From Antedon bifida (taxonomy: Eukaryota > Echinodermata > Crinoidea > Comatulida > Antedonidae), in the NCBI GenBank assembly GCA_963402885.1, contig OY727096.1, forward strand, positions 24,037,820 to 24,101,819: 64,000 bases of DNA, in the 5' to 3' direction. Positions within the stretch are counted from its first letter, which is position 1; every line of letters begins with the position of its first letter. Below, in pieces: positions 37,481 to 48,086 of this stretch. Below the pieces are notes generated by a model. It made no database searches. It was given only the letters and a program-made list of their open reading frames with translations, and was not told the origin of the DNA. The position numbers and the translations under genes were made by a program.

Positions 37481-40400
37481 TCAAAGACCTGTACATTCCC
37501 GTACGTGAAGTTCAACCGGACTTAGCATTAATGAACCACGACGCTTCTTACGTCCCTTCGAGTACGAGAATATGATCATCAATAAGGCGGACATCATAAA
37601 AGATCCAGCAATAACTACAAACGAACAGGTATAGTTGCCTGTAGCATCGAACAATGTACCTATAAAATTAATAGAACAATCATAAAACATCAAAAATCAT
37701 TATTAGTATTTAGTAAATATAGCATATACAGAGTTATATATATATATATATAACATTTGAGACACGCCTATTCAGACACCTCAATTAATGGACAATTTCT
37801 CTGCCTGGTTGGTTTTTGTTCCTTGTTTTTTGTCCATGCAGGATTCTTGCCAAAGTGGTTGGCCTCAAAATGATTTAAGCAAAATATATGAAATGACACA
37901 AATGGCCAGCCAGCCAAGGGGACAGCCTTATTAAAGGGACCCTAATAGGGTAAAATAACAATAAATAACAAATTAAATAGATTATAAAGATATGAATTAC
38001 TTTCAATTGTACATTGCTAGAAGCTAATAAATAATCAGTCTTTACCTGCAATAAGTCCGCCTAAGAATCCACCAAGTCCTCTAAAAATAAACAACCACGC
38101 AACGGCTCCGCCCAGCATCCGTGAGGGCACAGTACTCTTTACTATAGGTATAGAAGCACACTGAAATATCCCACTCACAGCTCCATAAAACAAAGTGTAT
38201 GTAAGAAAGGTTGGGAAGCTATTACAAAACAAGGAAAGAAATGTGAACACACCACCAAGAATTAGAGCTATGGTGTACAACCGCGACGCGGACATTATCC
38301 CTCTGTCAATAATAAACCCATGTGTGCATCGTGCTATCATACTTGTAGCGCCGATTCCAGAAAGGAGTAAAGATCCAAAGAACGGGGATATCCCATCAGA
38401 GATGGCCCTAGCTACAATATGAGCCAAAATGGCGGAATTGGCTGAAGCCACGATCATGGTTACAGGCATTAGTACTAAATATTTTGGTATTTTAAAAATG
38501 TGTAGATCTAATGTATTTACAACTTTTTGTAGAATGGGAATTTTAATGTGAGATACAGTGTCCAATGCTTCAGTGTCCAACTCCTCTGTGCCCAACGCTT
38601 CCATATTTTCATGTGGTGTTGTTTTCGAATTTAAAAAGTGTTCATCTTCTAACACCGCTTCTGCTACGGGAGATGCCTTTGTTATTTGATCTGAATCATC
38701 TATAATAACATCTGTTTGATTTTCTGTATGTTTTGTGATTGTATCAATATTTTCAACATCATCAGGAAGATTCGCTGAATCTGGATTTAATTCATCATAT
38801 TCTTGACCATAATCTTGATCAGGAACCCCTTCTTTGATTTTAGGAATAGGACGGAATAGCGCCCCCATTGCAGTAACGTTCAAAGTGGCAGCGCCAAGTA
38901 TTAGAAGTGCGCCTCTCCAACCGTATGCGCTTGATATATAATCTGTCAAAGGTGGCAGAACTACTAGCCCGACATCGACTCCCGCCATCGCAAAACCGTT
39001 TGCGGTCGCATACTGCTTGTCAAAATAGTGGGCTATTACCACTACCATGGGGTTACCAGCGAGGCCAATACCAATACCTAGAACAAACAAATCACAATAG
39101 TACATTTCAAATACTGTCACCTAAAAAAAAAACTGGAAACTTTCCACAGACATGTCACATAATCCTAATGCATTTTGAATATCTGAGTGTAAAGTGTGTA
39201 ATTTATTGCCGTCTATTTGATATGTTAAACTTTTTGACGTTTTTCAAACATTGTATAGTTTGTTTTTAAGTTATGTTCTAACAAAGTGAAATTTGTTTTT
39301 TTTCCCTAGGGTCCTTTTGTGTTGAGCTGCCATGGCATTCAGTTTTCGGTTCACAATGACAGGGACTGAAAATAATGAATCAGTACACCCCAGGGAAACC
39401 CCTGTCCCTCCCCTAGGGTAACCCCACCCCTCCTCCAGGGTTTGTTAAGGTGTACAGTGCATGGGTCAAACTGGAGGGATTACTCTATCTAACAAAGTGA
39501 AATTTGTATTATTTTTGAAATTTGTTCTATCTTGAAAGATCTTTAAGGGTAAAAATAAATGAATACTGTACCCGCTAATATGTCTACGAACAAAACTAAA
39601 TGGAAGACGTTTCTGGCAAAAGACGTTAGAATAAAGCCAATTCCAATTATCAATCCACCAACCATGGCAACCAATCTGCAGCTATAGTGCTTACACAGCA
39701 TGCTGGCAAACAGCCCTACATGATATTAAATAAACCATCATAATTACTTACATTAATATTAGGATATATTTGTCAACTACTGTACTTTGTGAATGATTTG
39801 TTTAACAGTTGGTTTGATTTAACATATAATAATTGTGAAGCCTCATCAGGTGCGTACAGTAGTACATTGGTACATTGGGTTGTTATGATGGGGGTTCTCT
39901 GGGTATTTCTCAGCTGGACCCTCAGAATGATTCACTATCAGTGTAGTACAGGCCTGCACATAGGCTATACAGTATATCATACGCTCCTTCCAACAGTTAG
40001 AAACTTGCCAATTACAGAATGGATAAACTATTTTATAATTTATCATGCTTATAAACAGTGGCTTAATGGCTATGAGCGCTCACTGGCTAAACCCAGGGGC
40101 CCCAGGGCTTATGGGGCCCCTGAGCAGTGCCCAGAGGAAAAAACAGCCATTAAAATATGTTGAGCGTTGGAGGACCACTTGGGGTTCCTAAACCAGGGGC
40201 CTTAGGCCTCTGCATTATGCCACTGCTTATAAACTAAGTTCCACTTGAGGCTTAGGGAGAGTTGAAAAGGAAAAATGGGATTATTTGTGGGTACTGTGGC
40301 CACCGCTTTTAACGGAGCATGGATACTCGCACTTCTGAGCAGATGTATTGCATAGATACTAAAGAAGACTTTATAAAATAATAATTGAAAATATTTAACA

Positions 40401-42750
40401 ATGTATTGTATTTGTATTGTACATTTACTGTATTTTTTGACATGTGCTAAATTATAAAAAAAGAACATCAAACATGCAACAGCATTAACAACATGTGGTG
40501 GTGTAGTCTTTGCCAGTTTATCTACATCCCAATGTACTGTATGCAGCACTAATGCCAATTTACACAGACAAGCGGTAACGGTAATAACAATTTAGAATCT
40601 ATGTTAATATGCCTTATGACCATTTACACAAAACACGTAGTGGATGGGGGGTTTCCACTCAGGTTAGATTTTTAAAAATTCTTTATTCTTTATTTCAAAC
40701 CAACAGTGTAAAACACCAATAACAGGTTGAAAATAAAATAACTAAACTATAAAATATGAGCCAATATAAATATATATAAAATGAAAAAAAGATACAAATT
40801 CTATGTGGTACACGCTACTGTACATGGTTTTCAGCTTACCATTACCACTTCTCTGTGTAAATATGTCTTCTTAGTATGGGGAAATGTGAACAAAAGTAGG
40901 CCCAGTATTTGAAATTGTAAGATCAAAGCTGTATCGAATGAACTTTTAAAAGGTGAGAGACCATTAAAAAAAACATTATTTATTAATCCTATGGTAAAAC
41001 ACAAGCATCCTTTATACAGTCAACCCAGAAAAAGTTAAGGTTGCATTTTTTAAATCGTGATAAGCTATTAGTTTTTCATTTCCATTGTTCCAGTGCTATG
41101 ATTTCTTTGTGTGAAAATGAAATATTAGTAAAAAAGTAAAGTTGTTATATTAGTGACCATGTCAAAATTATTCTACTGTAGTTTTTACTGTACATTTTTT
41201 GGGTCCTGTCCTAAATACCAAGTCAATCAATTATAACCAAGCCCTATCATTTATAACCAAGTCAATCAATTATAACCAAGCCCTATCATTTATAACCAAG
41301 TCAATCAATTATAACCAAGCCCTATCATTTATAACCAAGTCAATAAATTATAACCAAGCCCTATCAATTATAACCAAGTCAATCAATTATAACCAAGCCC
41401 TATCAATTATAACCAAGCCCTATCAATTATAACCAAGTCCTATCAATTATAACCAAGCCCTATCAATTATAACCAAGTCAATCAATTACTGTATAACCAA
41501 GCCCTATCAATTATAACCAAGTCAATCAATTATACCCACGCCCTAACATTATAAAGTGTAAACCTGTAAATTATATAAAATATTATATTTGTCATGTATG
41601 TAAACGCAAACATACTAGTTGACGCAATACACACATTGTTGACGCATTTTTGCATTCCGAGAATGATCGCTATTATTTAATATTTTTTACGTCAAAATCG
41701 TCTCAAAAGTATGATTTTATCGATAAAAATGCAACACTCTATTTATCATATTTTGTATAATTTACACTTTATACTTGCATGTCTTGGTTAATAATGGATA
41801 GGACTTGGTAAGGCTTGGTAAGTAAATTGACCCCATTGGGTTTTTAAACTGTACAGTAACGTATTATGTTAGTGTGTTCAATAAATAACTTTATGAAGCA
41901 GTCACTACAATAAACAGTATGTAGGTTTATACAGAAAAAGATTGATAAATAATTGCATAACCAGGTTTGAAGAGTAAACAATTGTACAGTAGAATGATTT
42001 TGACATGTACATGTAAAAGTATGTTAAAAGATTAATAGACCAGGATGCCATACAATACCACGCCATGTGGTCAGGCATTATTTTTTTTCCGTGAGGTTAA
42101 GGCAGAAATCATGAATAATACATTATCTTAATTATTTTCTATGATAAAGACATGCTATTGATAGGCCTCGACCCAGGGTTCCGGTATCATAGCCTAAAAC
42201 CTTTACCACTTGACCAAACATTTCGAGGTATAATGTTCTATATTATGTCATAACTATTCTAATGAATTATTCATGATTTCTGTTTTAAACTCAAAGGAAA
42301 AAATATTATGCAGCCATCACAAGCATTGATTGATTCCAATTAACACAGCTCTTTTTGGTGCCACAGACTACCACAATTGGTTATAACCATAAGAATGGCC
42401 TTTACTGAAAACAAGACCAACATACTGGCCCGATAAATTAACAGTCAAAATTACAGCTTTTTTCGACCCTCACATCAAACAAGTGGCCTGATATTTAAAT
42501 GTAATCAGTAAAAATGCCCATTCTTACCTGCTATTGCTAAGAGAAAGTATATTAAAGTTGTTATTGCTCCAATGACTCCAGAATTTGCATTGAATTCCTC
42601 CTTGAATTCCACCAAGAACACCCCAAGCATCTTGGCTGGTCCGACACTAAGGAGAAGACCGACATGGGCTCCAAAAAGGACCACATATTTCCAGTATTTT
42701 GGAGGCGGCTTCTTTACAAGTTTCTTGATTTGTTGTTTCTTTATTTTCAT
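37481..42750 (-). CDS. SLC16 / monocarboxylate transporter-like protein, copy 2
   Basis: Paralogue of the gene at 29742-32761. Exons: 42750-42528, 39715-39572, 39077-38046, 37659-37481. They sum to 1578 nt, 525 aa, with all introns in phase 1 at the same places as copy 1 (the second exon is 144 nt in both). Seen: basic N-terminus KIKKQQIKKLVKK, TM1 PKYWKYVVLFGAHVG, YFDKQYATANGFAMAG at aa 140-155, an acidic central loop (about aa 190-310) longer than in copy 1, TM8 IARCTHGFIIDRG, and C-terminal KGRKKRRGS. The ATG at 42750 was chosen because the frame upstream (to 42780) opens only with GTG; an acceptor before 42788 leaves room for an upstream exon. As in copy 1, TM1 lacks the DGGWGW motif. Substrate unknown. 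Confidence 0.92.
41155..42008. mobile_element. Short-TIR element enclosing a minisatellite
   Basis: Left end GACCATGTCAAAATTATTCT (41155) and right end TGTACAGTAGAATGATTTTG then ACATGTAC are inverted copies of the short-TIR family end. Between them lie the 19-20 bp tandem repeat (41218-41540) and AT-rich sequence. It sits in the first coding intron of SLC16 copy 2. Confidence 0.5.
41218..41540. repeat. 19-20 bp tandem repeat, about 16 units
   Basis: Two alternating unit types, TCAATCAATTATAACCAAG (19) and CCCTATCATTTATAACCAAG (20), giving a higher-order ~39 bp period at the left that decays rightwards. The frame through it translates only because the repeat lacks stops. Confidence 0.9.
42160..42232 (-). 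repeat. tRNA-like fragment (possible SINE head)
   Basis: On the minus strand TTTGGTCAAGTGGTAAAGG resembles a tRNA D-arm/box A and GAACCCTGGGTCGAGGCC a T-arm/box B. The acceptor stem does not pair convincingly, so a SINE or tRNA relic is more likely than a working tRNA. Confidence 0.4.
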
Positions 42751-43177
42751 TTTGCTGATGAGCAAAATTAATTCATTCACATCAGATTTCTAAAAAAAAA
42801 TTAAACATGAATTGCTTAGTCTCCAAAACATGAAAAATAAAGTTGAATAAAAATTAAAATAATTTTGTATTTTCAATTATTCACTTCATTGCATTGAAAA
42901 ACGAACAAATATGATTTCATTTTTAAAAGACAAGATGTAAACTGCTGTTTTAATAAAAAATACTTGTGGATTTAAGATTTGTAAGTTTTATATAGTTTAT
43001 TTTGTTACATTATATAATTTAAATTTAATTTAATCAAATGGAGCCGTGTTTTAAATTGTTTTAATTTTTGGAATGAAAAAATAAAATTAATTCTATAGTG
43101 GTCTCCACCTACCTTTTTTTCAATTTGCTTAACAATAACAGTTTAAATATCATTAATATATTTTATTATTCATTATT

Positions 43178-43207
43178 TCATGGAGTAAAGAATACTTTAC
43201 TCCATGA
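43178..43207. other. Perfect short palindrome (hairpin)
   Basis: TCATGGAGTAAAG, a 4-base AATA loop, then CTTTACTCCATGA. A 13 bp stem in otherwise AT-rich DNA about 430 bases upstream of the SLC16 copy 2 start. Confidence 0.7.
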
Positions 43208-43836
43208 TTATTTAGTCAGTTCAGTATTAGGCCTAAATATTTATTATTATCTTCTTTATTTTTACTATATTAATTAGTCTCCGCATTATTATTAATAAAA
43301 CAATTTAGCTTAATTAACCAGCTTAATATTTAGGTCTAGTTTACACTAATCCAAACAAGGCTACTTACTACTAGGCCTAGCGGAAGTACACTGTGCCGGT
43401 CTGGTGGTCTATGGTCGGTGTTTAATTGAAAAGAAAGGCCAAAAAGGTGGTAGGCCTACCACATGGAACAACAACATACTGTATTATTATTAAAGAAAGA
43501 CAATGCAATAAATACCTACCAGATAATATTTTTCATTAATCAGCTAACATTTTACAACATGCTCCATAATATATATTAGTAATTCAATTATATAGATTAC
43601 AATAGTTCATTTTTCTGGTCGACTTGCGTTTAGTTGGGCTACTCGAGAAATTATGTGTGTTGTCATCATGCATGCTAGCGCATCGTGATTCTTTTTATTA
43701 TGCAACTGACGTATTCGACTGCTTCATATTTGAGCAGTCACTCTCTGTAGCTTATGTGGAATGTTTGCGCTGGCTACTCATACCAGTCACTCTTAGATTT
43801 GTCGTGCTTGTGAGGGCGTAATTTAATATAACTTAA

Positions 43837-44177
43837 AGATGTATTGTCCCCCTGAAAAATAATTTAAAACAATTTTTTTTTTTGAATGTGCCATTTTAAT
43901 GTCACATAATAGTTATTGACTTCGACTTGGATCGAAAAAAAATTTATTTACCTGAAAAAAACTGGAATTTAAAGCAAAAAATGGTCAAATTGGCTGCCAG
44001 CCAATGGATTTTTGGTTGAAGTTAACCATTTATCATGTTATTTTATAGGTGAAAAAATTATTTTTTTCCGTTTTTTTTCTACGGAAGTAATTCACTTTAT
44101 TAAAACTACAAAATAACCTATTCAAAGTCTGATTTAATTAATCTTCATTTTTCATGTTTTTGGGGGACAATACATCT
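43837..44177. mobile_element. 341 bp MITE with TTAA target-site duplication
   Basis: Ends AGATGTATTGTCCCCC and GGGGGACAATACATCT are perfect inverted repeats, flanked on both sides by TTAA (43833-43836 and 44178-44181), the duplication typical of piggyBac-type transposition. The AT-rich interior has no transposase. Confidence 0.85.
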
Positions 44178-45168
44178 TTAAATATGGAAAACGTCTTACA
44201 GATACTGGAGTACAACAATTGACATTAAATCATGCATTTTAAAATGCCGAGGTCTCGGAAAACTAAAATAAATATATTAGACATTATATAATTGCGCAAA
44301 ACATTCAAATTGCGCACAAGATAATATAATAATATATTGATTGGAAGAACTTCTGTTTAAATAATGACCAAAAGTACTCACAAATTGATACAAGATTTCA
44401 GTCAATGATCCAATGTTTATTATGCATTTACAATAAACATATTTAAACCGTTCAAAGTTAAGCTGAACATTGAATACATTTATTTCTGTATCACAGATAT
44501 AAAACAAATCAACACACTAACAGTACTCCAATATTAATTATAATATGCACATCCTCATATTATCATTCAGTGCGAAAAAATTACAGTATATCATAATTAT
44601 TTTTAAAATATTAAATCCACCAAATGATTCCACCAAGGGATTAAGATAAAACAAGGCCTTTACTGTTTCGGTGGTTATGGACACGTTCTATAGGAACCAT
44701 TCACATCTACTACAGAGCTATGGTTTAGTACCACAATATGGAATCCACCTGCTGCAACACTAACCCAACCTCAATACGAAAACTCAACACAAGGATACAA
44801 AAGTCATTATGTAACCATTGTTGATATCCGAATACCAATTATATCGGTTAAATTTGTAACAAAATCATAAATTAATCAATTATAAATAATTGACTCTAAT
44901 TAAAATGTGAATTCGATTAATGATACGAAACAATAACTCCGTTCCATCGGTCTGAACATACCCTAGAGTGGGTGCTAAAGTAAAAAGTCTAAAAATAAAC
45001 TTTTTCATAGAGGAAATTTAGATTAACTGACTTTTTACCACAACGCCTCACTGTGAGCGATAGAAATCATTGGCATATAACAGTTTTTTTGGGGACCCTT
45101 ACTTCATCTAATCACACAACATTTAGGTACCATACAATATTTTCAATAGATTGCCAAACACATTTGTT

Positions 45169-47072
45169 TTAGTTATACTTTGTCTTCAATTCTTCAACTT
45201 TTTGTATATATTCTGTTTCAGCCTCTTCCTTTGACTTTCCTGTAAAAAAAAGTTTTACAAAAACTAGTTCCAAAACACGCTAGATTTTTAACTAAGGAGA
45301 AAGGCCAGGGATATATACATCACCATGTCTTCAATATGCATGCCAAAATTTTAAAAAGGTCCTCCATGGTGTCATTAGATAAGGAATACAAAACTGATCA
45401 TTTTATTATCCATTACACCCATATCAAAAACTGCATAGTTACATTAGCAATAAAATAAGTCAAGTGACCAATAAAGGTCACATAGGTCACAAAGGTCTGA
45501 TAATAATACTCATAAAGAATATCTCATAAAGGTGGTCTCTTCCCACCCAACATATCCTACATACACCAAAACCCAAAAAATACCTTTGAGTGCATTCCAT
45601 GCATCCCACTTGGCTTTTCCTGTAAAGTCTATCATTCCAGGGCGAGCTACAATGAAAAAAAAAGCCATAATAAATGGGTATTTAAGTAACTTTACTTGCC
45701 TTGCACTACTCAACCAAAATGACATTACCAACTTAAATACTTTCTCCTCTTTGGAAACACATGGTGTACCATAAACATGGTAAACCTCACTTTACTTTAG
45801 TGCAATCCTTTAACAATAATGCAATCAACAGTGGCGTAACGCAGGTTTAGGAACCCTAAGTGGCCTCAGGCAATTTTATCCTTTTCAACATATTTTAATG
45901 CCTGGTTTTCACTGCTCAGGGTCTCATAAACTCTGGGTTTAGCCAGTAAGCGCTCATTGCCATTACCGAACTCACAATCAACCAAAATTAACAAAAGATA
46001 ATAATGAATACAGTACAAGCTGTATTGATACAAGTCAATACAAGGTTAATTAACAGCAAATTATTGATGATGGCAAACAAACAAAAAAAGCCAATAAATT
46101 CATTAGTGCATGGCGTCTAGAAAATAGATGATTATGGCCTTTGGCCTTCAGTTTAGAGCACAGTGCAATAGTCCATGAATATTATTCTGTTAGCACGACG
46201 AGAGTAAGACTTACCAGATTAGTAGTACTAGTAGGGTCATGTCAAGTTATACAAACAACAAGCTTATGTAGGCTTGACAAATATTTGTTCCTTCACTTAT
46301 GATTGATTATGAAGTTCATTTTGATTGATAACATTATGGTTCAAAGCAACCTAAATGTTGTACAAATAAAGACTGTTCTCAATCTCCAATATTTATCTAA
46401 ATACACATACATAGATCCGTAAAGAAGGGCTGGACTTACTAGTGTTTGTGTCACCAACTGTTGCTTGTTTGTACAGGGCGTATATCGCTAGCTTTTCCTG
46501 ATCTGTTGGGGATTGCTTTAGTTGCTTAACTTCTTCAGCCGCTTTCACAAATGCTTCCTAATGCAAATAAAATTATGATATCATTACTGTGCATGTTTTG
46601 ATGTAATTGTATTGTATGGAATAAACAACAAAAAATAAAAGTATTAAAAAATATTAATTTTACTATTAAAACTTATTGCAACATTTTATTTTAATTTTTA
46701 AGGGCTAGAGGTTAGAAGTCATATTAATTCATATCATCTAAAACAGCCACTTACTAGTAACTAACTAGGCCTACTTTAAAAATAATGCAATTACTACTAA
46801 TAAACAATAATATACTAGGCATAGGCTAACAAACTTTAATCAGCCAGTGGATCATCAGTGTGTGCTCCGAAGCCAGTCCAGTCCATCCGGTCGGCATCAT
46901 CATGCACACTTACCGCGCCTACTCTAGCAAGTCTGGGCCTAGCCTAGCTAGGCCTATTCTAAATTAAAGAAGGGTAGAGTAGTCTCCTTACTATTCATTA
47001 GACTGTCCTACTCTTATACTAAGACACACGTTTATACGTAAAACACTTGCTGAATTGCTTACTTACAGACAT
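45169..47072 (-). CDS. DBI: Acyl-CoA-binding protein (diazepam-binding inhibitor), complete
   Basis: Small cytosolic four-helix protein that binds and carries medium- and long-chain acyl-CoA esters. Exons: 47072-47067 (only ATG TCT), 46557-46440, 45646-45584, 45239-45169. They sum to 258 nt, 85 aa, all in phase. The sequence shows [29 protein letters not shown] and a C-terminal [13 protein letters not shown]. The classical CoA-contacting residues are at their usual numbers: Tyr28, Tyr31, Lys32, Lys54 and Tyr73. The length matches the 86-87 residues of animal ACBPs. The start codon in a tiny first exon followed by a large intron is common in this family. It is head-to-head with the LRR gene at 48087. 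Confidence 0.97.
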
Positions 47073-48086
47073 TTTTAAATCTTAAGGATAAACTTTAACA
47101 CCGTTGCAAAACGAAAGAAACGTGTCTTTTCACACAAGCTCACCACAAAAAAAGGACAACAAAAGATACTTTTTGTGTGTGGCGATATGCTTGAATGCTT
47201 ATCCAGGGACGTGACGCGTAAAGGTGCGCCAGGGTCATAGGTTGATAGGAGTGGCTAAAGTGTGATGATTGATGTCGCACAAAATAGAATAAATCATCAT
47301 GAAACGATAAAGAGTGGCGTCTATCTATAAAAAAAGCCACTATTGTAGTTTCATTGTCCAATTTCACAAACAAGAAACGGAGGTAGCTTTCTCCTCATGA
47401 TACATGCAGTTGGAAAGCCAGTGTGTAGCACGTGTCGCGTACCGAGTGACGATGGAGCGGCGCTATACATCTTTTTTTGAGTAAACTGCGCGTCGCCAAT
47501 CTGAATGGCCGGATGATCGGCGTCTTCTTCGAAGCGCGCGAAACTTGAACGCACAGAACAGAATGCGCTTTTGCGTTGTAAAAATCTTCTTTTCGAAATT
47601 ATTTTGAAAAAATAATGCTACTTGCCTTTTACTTTATACAGTAGGGGAAGGCTAGAATCAAGCAACCCAAATAAAAGAAAATAACAAGCGTAAGTTTTTA
47701 AGTACATAGAGTTTTACGCTAGGCCTATACCTAGGCCTAGGCCTAATAATAGGGCTAGGTATCATATTAAGTCAATTAATTTATCAAATTTGAAATAATT
47801 TAAGTCAAATTAAGGAAAGGCCTATAGGACCTAGGCCCTAGTCCTACAGTATCAGTAGGCCTATGCCTATAGCCTAGCAAGGATGCCTAGCCTAGGCTAG
47901 GCCTAGAGGGTGAACTAAAATCAGCCTAGGCCTAGTCTATTCTTATTAAATTTTAGTACCACTAGGCCTAGGCCTATGCCTAGGCTAGTATGCCTACATT
48001 CTTAAGAATGTTAAATATGTTACTCGAATCTTTACTTTATCTTTAAACTAAATTTTAAATAATTGTAGGCAATTATATATAACTGG
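47073..48086. promoter_or_regulatory. Shared upstream region of ACBP and the LRR gene
   Basis: A 1 kb spacer between two divergently transcribed genes. The half near ACBP (47100-47580) is less AT-rich with CpG-containing motifs; the half near the LRR gene (47700-47990) is a CTAGGCC-rich tract. No third gene is supported. A bidirectional promoter is inferred from layout only. Confidence 0.45.
47700..47990. repeat. CTAGGCC-rich tract
   Basis: Repeated CTAGGCCTAGGCCTA, CCTATGCC and GCCTAGCCTAGG, irregular but dense, just upstream of the LRR gene start. Confidence 0.7.

Larger units (their letters stand above)
42788..45168. other. Spacer between SLC16 copy 2 and ACBP
   Basis: No coding gene. 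It contains a 30-base hairpin (43178-43207), a TTAA-flanked MITE (43837-44177) and very AT-rich sequence. The promoter of SLC16 copy 2 and the 3' UTR of ACBP should be here. Confidence 0.6.

Noticed and set aside
41199-41432. 77-residue frame with repeated SINYNQALSFITK
   Set aside because: Direct translation of the 19-20 bp tandem repeat in an intron of SLC16 copy 2.
42160-42232. Functional tRNA gene
   Set aside because: Box A- and box B-like segments are present but the acceptor stem does not pair; kept only as a SINE-like fragment.
42751-42780. Start of SLC16 copy 2 at 42780
   Set aside because: The triplet at 42780 is GTG; the first ATG in frame is at 42750, just before the conserved basic N-terminus.
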